Shown here in pieces: positions 1 through 11,184 of a stretch of 64,000 bases of DNA; the stretch's first letter is position 1, and the number at the start of each line of letters is the position of its first letter. A program made the position numbers and the translations under genes. Location: NCBI GenBank assembly GCA_027405735.1, contig JAPEHQ010000002.1, positions 3,112,501-3,176,500 on the forward strand, read 5' to 3'. The stretch is from Mucor racemosus. Lineage: Eukaryota; Mucoromycota; Mucoromycetes; Mucorales; Mucoraceae. The notes beneath the pieces are model-generated. The model saw nothing but the letters and a program-made list of their open reading frames with translations, had not been told where the DNA came from and searched no databases.

Positions 1-307
1 ACATCCAAACAAATTTAGTGCAGCATTGAAACAAGACAACTCACAAGCTTTGCAAGCACGGTTAAATTATAATTGATTCATTTCAATCCATTGATTACTA
101 TCAAACATATCTAATGGTTTAATAATGACTTAAATTACATCTCAGAATCTCAATGCCAAATCAATATAATAGGCCATACTTTTACTGTATATCGAAATAA
201 ACGATATATTGTTTTTATTGTACAGTTGAAGAACTGATTCATTACTCATTTTCTTTTAGTTGTATTCTTTTTTAAGTGTTATTTATCAAACCTAAAAATA
301 TACGGCA
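1..307 (-). repeat. Solo LTR, family LTR1, partial at window edge
   Basis: Reverse complement of the LTR1 repeat found at 22922, 40362, 45053, 46723 and 49898. Its outer end reads TGCCGTATATT in reverse, a variant of the family terminus TGTCGTATATT. The rest of the copy lies outside the window. Family consensus is about 530 bp, beginning TGTYGTAT and ending ATACRACA. Confidence 0.75.
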
Positions 308-322
308 AAGTTAAAACTAGAT

Positions 323-685
323 TGTTGCGTCCACACGTCTGTGCACATTCCTTGGTTAAGATTACGACAAAGATTGATATGATAAGTTTTACATTGCTGT
401 GTATTATGTTATAAAGCTCAGCTTATACTGTACGTATTGAGAAATGTGGAACTGGTGTGTGCCACCTAGACTTGGTTGGAGATATATACAGTATGTATTT
501 AAATAGGCTCATTTAGACTAGTCATATAATTAGAGAATGTGAATATAAAAGAAGATGTTTTGATCTTATAATAAAGTTCTTTAGTTTTAATGTGCTCTTC
601 GTTTGATAGCAGTTTTTCTTTATTTTTAATATATGATTTAGTACATGTTTTAGCTTCTAAATTGACATAATCTCCTGGCGTAAAA
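323..685 (+). repeat. Solo LTR, family LTR3
   Basis: Begins TGTTGCGTCC and is colinear with the LTR3 copy at 23113-23466 up to CTCCTGGCGTAA, where the expected terminal ACA is mutated. No target-site duplication could be recognised. It lies 15 bp from the end of the LTR1 fragment. No internal retrotransposon sequence is attached. Confidence 0.65.
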
Positions 686-1751
686 TCAAAGCGCTCTCGG
701 ATATATATATATACAGTATACGTATACTGTTGGTAAATAGTTTTCTTGTATATATATAACAATCAAGCAAATTTGCGTAATTTTTTTGATGAAACTGCGT
801 GGTGGGTTTATAGAAAATACATCAATACATATATATTCTGTGCAGTCTATGTTTTTTTAATACTGTCAATGGTTTTATAAGTGCTTAGTTGTATTATTCA
901 ATAGTTTTTTGTATCAGAACAAAAAATAAGAAATAATAAATAGATGGATAAAACAATTAATTTCAATCTTGTAATTTTTATTATGCAATATAAAGAATCC
1001 AAGAAAAAACAAATCAAGTAAAAAATTATGGATCGATATTATAAATGATGAAATGCTCTAAGATGGAGGAAAAGTAACTTTTGATATAATTGGTTTAATG
1101 GAGTAGATAGTTAGCCGTTCAAAATAACGTTTCCAGCAACACCACGAGGAGGTCTATCTACATGTTGCCATTTGACTTTATAGTTTGTATACCACCATAC
1201 TATAAAGTGATACTGAAATCAAGCAGATGCTATGAAATCAATACAACTCCGATTGCCAGAAAGGGCTATAATTTCCAGCCGGTTACCGTGAAAGAAGACT
1301 ATAAGTCCCTAAAAGGGGGAGAGGTCGCAAGTCCACGAATGGAGAGCAACCAGGTTAAATTGACCCAGGATTACCGATTGTACAAAAACAAACAACTGAG
1401 TATAATAACCGAATTTACTAAGGTAGCATCAAAACAGATACTATCCCAATAAAGGTGGTAAAAGTTATTGCTTTTTTTCGATCAAATCATTTTGATTCTT
1501 AAACCTACGTAAGGTGTATCAGAAATCAGATAACGAAAAGATGCTTTGACTTCTAGATGGAATAAAATAAAAAAAAAGAAGACAAGACCAGAGAGACGAT
1601 ACAACCAGAGAGACAAGGCCAGAGACATTAGATTGGAGACGTTATATCAAAAGAAACCTTCAAAATTATAAAGAAAAAACCAAATTAAGATCAGACGTTG
1701 ACGATACCTTTTAAGTTTTCAATAATATACCTTTTTTATAAATTGAAACCA
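686..1751. other. AT-rich non-coding region with one unrecognised ORF
   Basis: Contains alternating TA runs near 700-770 and an ORF at 1162-1452 (+, 96 codons) that I do not recognise. The ORF has no visible domain, no intron support and no second copy, so it is not called as a gene. At 1481-1536 there is a diverged monomer of the 91-bp repeat that forms the array at 3651. Confidence 0.5.
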
Positions 1752-3470
1752 CAAGTTAAAGAGCTGAGACAAGAAGCACACGAATGGAGACCCGATGGGG
1801 ATGAATTGAGACTAGATAAATGTGAAGTAAGACTAGATGAGCATTAATTGAAAAACTGATGAACATAAAAGAGTATACCTTTATACCAAAAGAGCATAGA
1901 TTGAGACCAGTTAAAGATGAAATAAGACCAGATAAACATGAATTTTGACCACATCAGGATAACTTGAAAACCGATGAGTATAAATTCAGACCAGATACAA
2001 ATGGATGGAGACCAAACTAGAATAAATTGAACCCAGGTAAAAATAAATTGAGGACAGACTTGAATGAACCAAGATTAACTGTGAATAAATAGAAATCAGA
2101 TGAGCAAGAATTAAAATAGACCAGATGTAAACCACTTGATACCAGAGAAAAATTAATGGAGTTGAGACGAGCATAAATAATGGAGAACAGATAAACATGA
2201 ATGGAGGCCAGACCAGCAAAACTAAAGACGAGATAAGAATAAAATGAGATAATATACTGAGGAAATGGGACCAGACGTGCATGAATACAGACCAGACGTG
2301 CATGAAAATAAAGACTATATGTTGACAAAGGCAGAACGGACGTGCATTAAGTGAGACCAGAAGTGCATAAATAAAAACCAGATATTGATAAACCTATACC
2401 ATATAAACATAAATCCAGACCAACAGTGCATAAATGAAAACCAGATGTTAAAAAACGACACCAGATGTGCATACATTGAAACCAGGTAAGCAGGCAATGA
2501 GACCAGATGAAACCAGAAAGACGAGATGCAAATGATACGATACAAGATGCGCATTAATTCAAATGAGGAGCGCATGAAAGAAAACCAGATGTGCATAAAC
2601 GTAAACCAGACAACTATGAATTGAAACCATATAAGCATTAAGTTGAAACCAAATAAGCATGAGTTCAAACCAGATAAGCACGAGTTGAAACCAGAAGAGC
2701 ATGTATTGAGGCCAGACGAGCATGAGATGAGACTAGGAGAGCATGTTATGAGACCAGATAAACATGGAGTAAAACCAGAAATATTTTAAGAAGGACTAAA
2801 AATTGATAAATTGAGACTGAAAGTACATAAATGGAGATCTGATGAGAATGAAATGAGACCATATAAACCTGAATTGAGACCAGAAGTAAATTAATCGAAG
2901 CCAGATATTGCTTAAATCACATACGGTATCCAGAATACTACCAAATATAGTGAAGAACTGAGACTAGACATACACAAAAAGGCACCACGCAATCAAAAAA
3001 TTTAGGGCAGCAGTGGGAATGGAGAATCAAGGATCATGTAAGACAAACAGAAACCAGATAGATAAAGCAAGACGTCAAATAGAACCACATAGAGTAGGCC
3101 AAAACTTGATACAGGATATGAAAAACCAGATGTTGACTGAAACGGACGAGGTGAATGAACATAGAGAGACGGCAGCATTAAAAACCAAGAAACGAGATAT
3201 TAGCATATATAGAGAAACCAGATACCAGAAAAGCCATAGTAGGAGAAGAGACAGATAGAATAAAAGACAAGGCAAACCGAAATAAAAAGCCAGTATCAAC
3301 ATAAAGTTACCAGGTATTGAAAGAGGATGACCATATACTACAGAAAGAGACCAGATTTGCGTATTATGATAGACCAAATTCCTCAGTAACGATAACAAAT
3401 GTTGCAGAAACGAGACCAGATATGCTAAAAAAGGTGCTGAATCTTTGAGAATAGAGGTACAAATTGCAGG
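1752..3470. repeat. Degenerate 21-bp minisatellite array
   Basis: Dozens of diverged units built on a core like TTGAAACCAGATAAGCATGAG. The 21-bp period is cleanest at about 2628-2775, where seven consecutive units can be laid end to end. Because the period is a multiple of three, the array reads as heptapeptide repeats: L-R/K-P-D-x-H-E on the plus strand with frequent stops, and F-M-H-I-W-F-S-like repeats on the minus strand, which explains the long minus-strand open frames at 1986-2668. Units become irregular at both edges. Confidence 0.8.
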
Positions 3471-3650
3471 AAAACGATTATTGAATATATCCAAAAAAAA
3501 AAAAGATTAGATTAGAAGAAAGTAGAATATATTACGTTTTAGAAACATACCGGAAGGATTAGACCTTGCAAAAAAGAGAACAGACGCTAAAGAAAAGAGA
3601 GTTGCAATAGCAGAATTGAGGCATCATCAGCTATTAATTCCAATTATTTT

Positions 3651-3889
3651 GACTCTTAAACCCTGGCCAAGGGTGTGCCAAAAATCAGATAATCAGTAGC
3701 TGATAGCTCAATAGCTACGAACTGTTAGCTCAAATCATTTTGACTCTTAAACCCTGGCCAAGGGTGTGCCAAAAATCAGATAGCCAATAGCTGATAGCTC
3801 AATAGCTATCAACTGTTAGCTCAAATCATTTTGACTCTTAACCCTGGCCAAGGGTGTGCCAAAAATCAGATAACAAACAGCTGATAACC
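3651..3889 (+). repeat. 91-bp tandem repeat, about 2.6 units
   Basis: Two full units (3651-3741, 3742-3832) and a partial third (from 3833). Each starts GACTCTTAAACCCTGGCCAA and contains AGCTGATAGCTCAATAGCT, itself rich in AGCT palindromes. Unit-to-unit divergence is only a few bases, unlike the older 21-bp array beside it. Confidence 0.85.
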
Positions 3890-5269
3890 GCAGGTAAACA
3901 ATCCAAAGAACCAAACGCAGATAGAATAAACCTTGTACCAGGATGAGCTAAAAGAAAGTTAAACAAGTAGAGCCACTTGTTTTTCTTTTACTCAAACCTA
4001 GAATACTAGGAAAGTTTATGGTAGAAGCTTCGTTAAAATTTCACGCACCAGGCGTTACTTTAACGTCGAAACTCCCACCTAACCTTCAGCAGCTACGTAT
4101 AAAACTTTATCTTGCGAGATACTATAGTAGACCTTCGCCAACGGATAAGGCACGTACAAGATAGACTCGTGATTCCACCAAACCATAAGGTTTTGCTTCA
4201 TCAAATTTACCTGGTTGTCAAAAAAAACAAAAAAAAAACAGGGGGCCATTGTGTTTTTGAATAAACCCTAAAATTTGAGTTCCATTGATGACGTCTTCAA
4301 AATTTTGTGTAATTTGATTGAAATGCTGTTTATAAGCTTGAACCACACTGTAAATACAACCATCTGTGTTATAGAAATCATTGTTTTAGGGAGCGGTGTA
4401 TATTAGCAATTTTATTTCGGGAGAAAAATTAATGGCCTATAGAGACAAGATACATCTATTTTGAGAATTTAACTGAATTTGACTCAATATTGGGCGAAAA
4501 GTTTTGAAAATTATTCGAGAACCATCTGAAACCATCCAAAGTTCAAGTGGCAACAAAATCGTATCCTGAGGAACTTCGATCCAAGTAACTTCCAAATTTG
4601 CACGAGAGTTTGGTACGCATTATCTTCCACGTAATGGTGTTGAATGGCAACTTCCACAATCTACTGTGTGTTGAGAAAATAATCGCTGAAGTGCACCTTT
4701 ATTTTGTTGCACACTTTTATTGAAAACAATTTAAATAAGGCATCTATAAATACTGATCCAAGTAAGCTGCGACTCCACATGAACATAGATATAAATATTT
4801 ATTAAAGGCATTTTAGATACAGTATCAGCTTTCATGGGCTATTGTGCATTCGATAGGTTTGAACAACAAGTTGGTTATCTTCTATTTATGCCTTGTATGA
4901 AGGTCAGTAAGCTCATTCGCTCTTCTCGACGGATATGGATCCAAATGACCTCCCGTTGTAATAGCAGGTACTTTTAATGTTGGTCAACAGAATTGTAAAA
5001 GGTTTAGCCACCTGAGTTGCTGTGGAAATGGAGAAATAAAAACTCATAGGTGTTCAAATTTCAAATTATTCTGTATCACTTGTTTCAGATATTTCTTGAA
5101 ATTTTTTATAAAACCAAATAATGATTCAAAATTAAATTTTGAAGTTAGACTTAATGCACAGTAAGCCTATGAATAACATACAATCTTGATCTCATTGATT
5201 AAAAATTATTTTTGAATGATCAATGCACGGCTGTCAAAAAGAAACCTGTTTTCCTTAGATTAAAAAGTT
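3890..5269. other. Non-coding region with a dispersed repeat fragment
   Basis: A 48-codon ORF at 4018-4164 (+) is somewhat richer in GC than its surroundings but unrecognised. The segment 4850-5012 is a diverged copy of 44880-45052; they share, for example, CCTCCCGTTG and AAAGGTTTAGCC. Nothing else was identified. Confidence 0.4.
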
Positions 5270-5640
5270 CCACTACTTTGAGGCTTCAAATCTTTGCAAA
5301 AGGGTAAGCCTTACTGACACTTTCTAATAATAGTAATAAAACTTGTTTTGAAACGCTCCATAACAGATATGATAGTATACATTTCTTTGAGCACTTTTAT
5401 TTTTCTGACAGTTTTTTGACATTTTTTTTTACATCCATGTCATTGACCTCGTTAAGCTCTCTCAGACCCAATCTAGTTTTTTTTTCAAAATACTGATATT
5501 TCGTGGAGATATCTTTCTCAAAAATGTGTACAAAAAGATACCTTCGTTTCTAGCTTTAGTTTTTTCATTGTATACCATCATATTTGACATCTTACATCAA
5601 TTTCTTAAGCGGGGTAAAAGCAAGTGTTTCACATTTGAAG
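5270..5640 (+). repeat. Unclassified dispersed repeat Y, degenerate copy
   Basis: Shares the Y core with copies at 21240, 25240 and 38760: ACTTTGAGGCTTCA near the start, GTTGAGCTCTCT-like sequence, then CGTGGAGATATC and GTGTACAAAAAGATACCTTC. No terminal repeats were found. Confidence 0.6.
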
Positions 5641-8422
5641 CCTTTATACTCGCCGAGAAATCAATATAAATAGAAATAAGTCTTTTGTCAATGTTCTGTA
5701 GCATATCAAGTATAGCCCTACATTTTATATTTCCTGATTATCTATTGAAATGGGGGCACGCTCCGATTTTGAATATTATCATATAAAATTGTATAATCAG
5801 ATATGCATATGTGACTGAGCTTGAATCCAAAAGTGTTCAAATGGAAAAAAAATCCAAAAAAATTCAAAAAAAACCTTGTATGTTTAATTACTCACAAAAA
5901 TGCATAGTAAGTTGAACTAGGGTACTAAATATCTTGGGTTCAGTTTTTAATTCTGAATCGATCTGTGTAGGTTTTGAAAATGTTTTTCTCATAAAATCTC
6001 TAGTAAATTTAATGTCAATTTTTAACGGTTTTTGATCAAAAAGTACCCTTTGTTTAAATGCAATCCTAAAAAGCTTTATTTTCACGTTATGTGCAACAAA
6101 ATTATCTACAAAATGAGTATCTATACGTAGCTGTAGCCCTATTTTTCGTGGGGATAGACATTTTTTTAATCTTTTTTTTGTAAAACCGAAAATTTTTCCT
6201 TGTATATCCTCGCCCAAAATGAATCGTTTTTTGTAGCACCAAAAATTAATCATTCGATCTCACTTTTCTCGACGAAAAATCAATATTTTTTGATGAGGAA
6301 AAATTCGTTGGATAGACGCTAATGAGTACTATCCTATGGTTTTAGCTTTGCATACCTGTCATCCCTTCATGGATCTCTATAACAGAAAAAGTGCTCTCAC
6401 AAAATTTATAAAAAAATAAAAAAGTCTTCACAACAATCCAAAACATAGATATCCTGGTAGAGAATAAAAAATAAAGTAGACTTTACTTAATAACCATCAT
6501 TGAAATACCTTAATATTTTCTCGACTTATTTTCATTTCAAGTGCGCTTTCTCAATTTCAAGCTAGCCATTTCTGCATCATTCAAATTAGTATTAGCTTGT
6601 CTTGTAGTTTGTCAAGCTATAACTAGCTTAATGAATATTGCCTGTTGCGTCTACCGATTATTTGTAAGATAATGAAGCTTTTGATTTGTAATCCTTATTG
6701 ATAGGAATTCAGCTAACTGATCTGTTGTCGTAGCATTCTTGATTGTTCTAAAGTAATATCAAGGAAATGGAATATGTGGGGCATATCCACTGGTTGGATT
6801 TAACTATATAGAATAGGCTTAACTTAAATGTGCTGCATTACTAATGTAAATAAATTGATCTGACGTGGATTGTGAGAAAAATATAATCGATCCAATACTG
6901 ATCTAACGGATAAATGTAATGTAGAATTTGTATATAAATAGAACAAATTATTGATATTAAATAAATATGATCTTCAGTTTTTGTGTGTGATTTAATTTAA
7001 CAAGTTCCTTTATTAAATTATACATTTTTCTTGTAACAATATTTATTCAAAATCCTGTGCATCTCAAACCTCCGTGGGATGTTGTGAGAATAGGAAAGCA
7101 ATATGTCCCACTTTTCGTCTAATTTGTATATGGACTGCTTCAGATATATTCGAAAATATTTTATATAAAAATCAAATTTGTAATTTGAAATTTGAAGTTG
7201 AATTTTGAAGTTGCCCTAAATGTTCAGCATATTTACAAACAACATATATTGATTTCATTACTAACATCTATTTTTTAAGGATTGCAGTATCTCAATTTAA
7301 AGCAAAAAATTTGTCTTCCCTGCCTAAAAAAAAAATAAAGTATCTGAAAAAATGCTTGTATCCAATGAATACTGATCAAAATGGGCTGATATTTCCAAAA
7401 TATATGCGACAACTATGACAATATTCATAATTAGAGTTTTAAAATCCAATGATTTGCTTATTATTTATAAGGGCAAACGCCCATTTATTATTTAATAATT
7501 GATACACATATTTGTCCTCATTTGACTTGTTGTCGTTGGAGAAAAGAAAATTTAGTCAGATCAACCCCCAAAAATGATATAATGATCTACATTACGTGGT
7601 ATTTCAACAATAATTGCATGAATTAATTTTAATTTCATATAAATATGCAAATGTTAAATCAAATATTGAACATTAGTGAAAATATCTGTTCTTCCCTTTA
7701 TCAGTAGTTTTAATTAAATAAGCTTATTGAACACAACCATAACCAATCTATTACTTAATACTACTTGTCACATATTAACCACACTTAATACAGTACATAG
7801 TAAGTATTGACCAAAGTAATAGTCAACTAAAATTAGTAACTCCAACAACGTCCACCTCTTAGTACTTCTTTCTTAATAGACTCAATCTATTATAAGATCA
7901 TAGTATTCATTACAAATGATATGTAAGCCCTTAAATCAAAAACCTCTTATTTTTGAGTCGACTAAATCGAATCACGACTGTACTTTAGTGATCTAGTGGC
8001 GTTTGATTTTAAGATATTGTCAATATTATACTAATAGATGCATGGGATTATATCCTCTGACATTTATATTATTCAAGGATTGAAAATTTCAGAAGAAAAT
8101 GTTGCACAAACATATTTTTGCATGTTACTCGAACTCCATAACCGTCAATAATCGTGATACAAAAATAGCATTTGAACTTGATCTACTTTCTCATACTATT
8201 GTAAAAATAATAGAGTGTAAATTGACAAATAAACTAGCTTTTGTAACAAATATACAATGTATATTGATTTTTTGAAATTATATCACGTGCATTATCATTT
8301 CTTTTTGTGAATTATTACAAATGTAGCAGATTGAACTTTAAAGCATGTAGTTTTTGGACATTTTTCTTAAAAGCAAAATATCGAATTATAGAAAATATTT
8401 ATAAATTTCATTATAATTATGG
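5641..8422. other. Long AT-rich stretch without a supported gene
   Basis: The longest open frame, 5888-6253 (-, 121 codons), has low complexity, a strong Lys/Phe/Ile bias and no recognisable domain. The last part (about 7990-8422) is the 3' flank of the neighbouring Hsp70-like gene and is clearly homologous to 55300-55736, downstream of the gene at 55737. Confidence 0.4.
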
Positions 8423-11184
8423 TTATCTCTGCTTGAGTACTAGTTTTTCGTGGATGGTAAAAGATTTACTGTAGTCATAAGGATCAGAACCACCTTGTAT
8501 GGAAGAAACTTCAATTTTGACAGTTGATGAGTAATGCTGCGGCGAAATCGTTATAGTAAAAGGACAATTCAAATCTTCTTGACTATAAGGTAAACCCATG
8601 ATATGATTACGATATTCAACACCTTGCGAATAACTCAACATAAATATATCTTGAAATAAATACATATACATAAATCAATTTTTCAGAAGAAAGTAACCTT
8701 ATGCAAGCGCTTACCTAAAATAAGATCATAATAATCGCTGTTTTTAAGAATAAAGCGTTTGGTCACACCTTCTTGATGCAAGGAATCATCTTTCTTTATG
8801 ATGTAAAAGTTGCAAGCCTGCCTGATTCTAGAAACTCTAGAACCACTGCAGTCAAACCAATCATTTACTTTCTGAAATTGTCTGCCTATTCTAACCATAT
8901 AACTCGTACTGGACACTTGTAAGTAGCTACCTCTTCCAAGGATTTGCTTTACATCAGTAATCCAATTTCCTAATACTTTGCAGTCCACCAATTCTTTTTC
9001 GCCATAGAAAACAAAAGGTTTCTTTTGATGTACTTGTAAACGTTTAAGGATTGCTTCCTTTAAAATAATGTTGCACCTATTAAGAGCAATATTTTTTGAT
9101 TCATTTATAATGATTAATGCAGATATAACATATAGACCAAATGAAGTATTTGATGCAAGAGTTGATGTTATGACTGTAGCAATATTCTTAATTGCTGGTA
9201 TTAATGCTAGGTCTATAAGCATTCGATAAGTTGTATTCAAAGCACATTTGCAATTGTTGTTGGTTGAAATTGAATGACAAATGTCTAATTCCTGATCTGA
9301 GAACATATTTTCATCTAGAAACTAAAATATTTGCATGTTAGCATGATTTCAAATGGCATCTTTTCAAGCAATACTTGCCCAGTTGCTTATTAATATCTTT
9401 AGACTAGACTTGAAATTGAAATAGTCTTCTGTATTGAACTCACCAACACCATGTTCATCACAACAATTTCGGAAAAATCTATTACCGTAATCTTCGAAAT
9501 CCAGCGCTTGAAAATGATTCCACATGATATCACAGATTGTATCAGTAATATTTTCTACATTAATGCTTCTTTCTTGGATGGTAAATGTAGACTTTTCCAC
9601 AGCATCTTCTGTTGATGACACAGCTACAACTTTATTCAATATAAAGTTGATATGATTTTCATAAACATAAGCTTGCACATAAAATGAATTAGGCTGGAGT
9701 AGATCATTTTCTTGCCAGCCATGTTCAATCAAATTAGGATATAATGACACATTGCCTTTGTTCAAGATATTTGGTGGCGAAATAGCATTTACAATTTGAA
9801 TCATTTTATAAGGCTTTTGCATGGCAGCTTCAACAAGTAATGCTTCATCATAATTGCGAATAAAATTACTTTTAGTAATTTTTGCATTCAATAAGACATC
9901 TAGAACTAAATCTCTGCAAAATTGTCTGCGAAGGTAGCTGTCATCCCACAAAATAAAAGTTTGTAATCCATCAGGCGAGTTTTCCACTTGGCTGTATTTG
10001 CCGAGGATTTTTTTAAATGTGTCAACAGCTTCATGTAATAGTTGCTTGATACCTGTATCATTTAATATCTCCTTTGTAAAATTACCGTCAGGATGCCTTT
10101 CCAGAGCTTCCGTATATTCTTGTACCATCTTGCCGTCATAAAAAAGTCTTGTATTTTTGAAAATGGTGGGCAATGTATAATCGCGTCCAATATGCGCACG
10201 CTAGAATACAATTATCCTGTCGTTAATTTGCATATATTTGAATGAAAGTATTTTCACCTTACATCGTAAATTTCGTAAATTCTGCCTAGTCTTTTTAAAA
10301 CTTCATTAGTCGTCCTACGCAAAATTGATTTTTTAATAGTAATGTGATGCTTGGTGAACATTCTTTCAACTTTGTTATGAATTTTTTCATTCAAATTTGA
10401 AAGACAAATTGTTTCATCATCCAAGACTGTAGGAGTGAGCAAGAAGTTGCTTGCTGCTAGCTTTTTGGAGACCGCAATTAATTCTTTAGCGCTTTGCATT
10501 TGGTAGCATGTGAGGCGGATGGAAGCTTTGTCCATGTAAATAAGTAGATATTTTCTTTCTCTTTCAAATTTTAGGTCATTATCCCCGTTCATTTGCAGAC
10601 ATTCCGCAAATCTCTCGATAAAAGTTGAAAATATTAAACGAGTTTTATGATCGTCTCTGTTAATCCATTCCGCTTTTAAAAATAGAGCACGTAAATCATT
10701 TTTATACTTATCCTCGGTCCATTCAGCAGGTAAACAGAAAAGAATCTGGGATTTATCGAATATAGATTCACTCCCTTTTATTATATCATGTTTCAATTCT
10801 TTTATAAAGTTAATTATTGAAGACAATTTGGTCTTTTCGTCATCTGTTTGTTGATTTTCACTTTTTGAATGTAACGTAAAAAATTCTATAAGCTTGTCTT
10901 TTAAAGAATTTTTATCTTTATTCACCTTATCAAAGATTATACGGTGATTAATCGTCAGTTCACGCAAACAGTAGATATACTTCGTACCATTTTTACATCC
11001 TCCAACTGGATCAATCGGTTGGAGCTTTGAGAAGCTCTCAAATTCTTTTCATTATCAAAATCTGAATAAAAATTGAACAGCATAATACGATTAACACATA
11101 AAAACATCATTTGAATTCATTAATCTATAGCTTACGCAAGCATAGCACTCGGTCATACTGAGCATAACTGAATATTTTTTCCAT
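8423..11184 (-). CDS. Divergent Hsp70/HSPA12-like protein, copy 1
   Basis: Six exons by my model: 11184-11136, 11061-10988, 10925-10263, 10200-9379, 9321-8715 and 8649-8423. All junctions keep frame, giving about 813 aa. Intron 4 uses a GC donor (GCAAGT); the others are GT-AG, 57-74 nt. Exon 3 aligns from memory with the HSPA12-type ATPase core of Mucorales: LPAEW near residue 106 stands for VPAxW, DHKTRLIF for DHPDRLML, and residues about 167-184 (YLLIYMDKASIRL) for the FLICDAGGGTVDL phosphate loop. LQTFILWDDSY (about 346) takes the place of a xIFLVGG motif. The short exons 1-2 lack IDFGTT. ATP binding is therefore doubtful. The gene reading is firm; the family call rests on motif spacing and the function is unknown. 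It forms a head-to-tail pair with copy 2. Confidence 0.65.

Noticed and set aside
1162..1452. 96-codon ORF
   Set aside because: No recognised domain, no intron or second copy; length is compatible with chance. Kept only as a note in the region entry.
1986..2668. Long minus-strand ORFs rich in Phe/Trp/Ser, membrane-protein-like
   Set aside because: Overlapping frames of a 21-bp tandem repeat whose length is a multiple of three; open frames follow from the repeat.
5888..6253. 121-codon minus-strand ORF
   Set aside because: Low complexity and strong AT-driven composition, no domain; could be chance.
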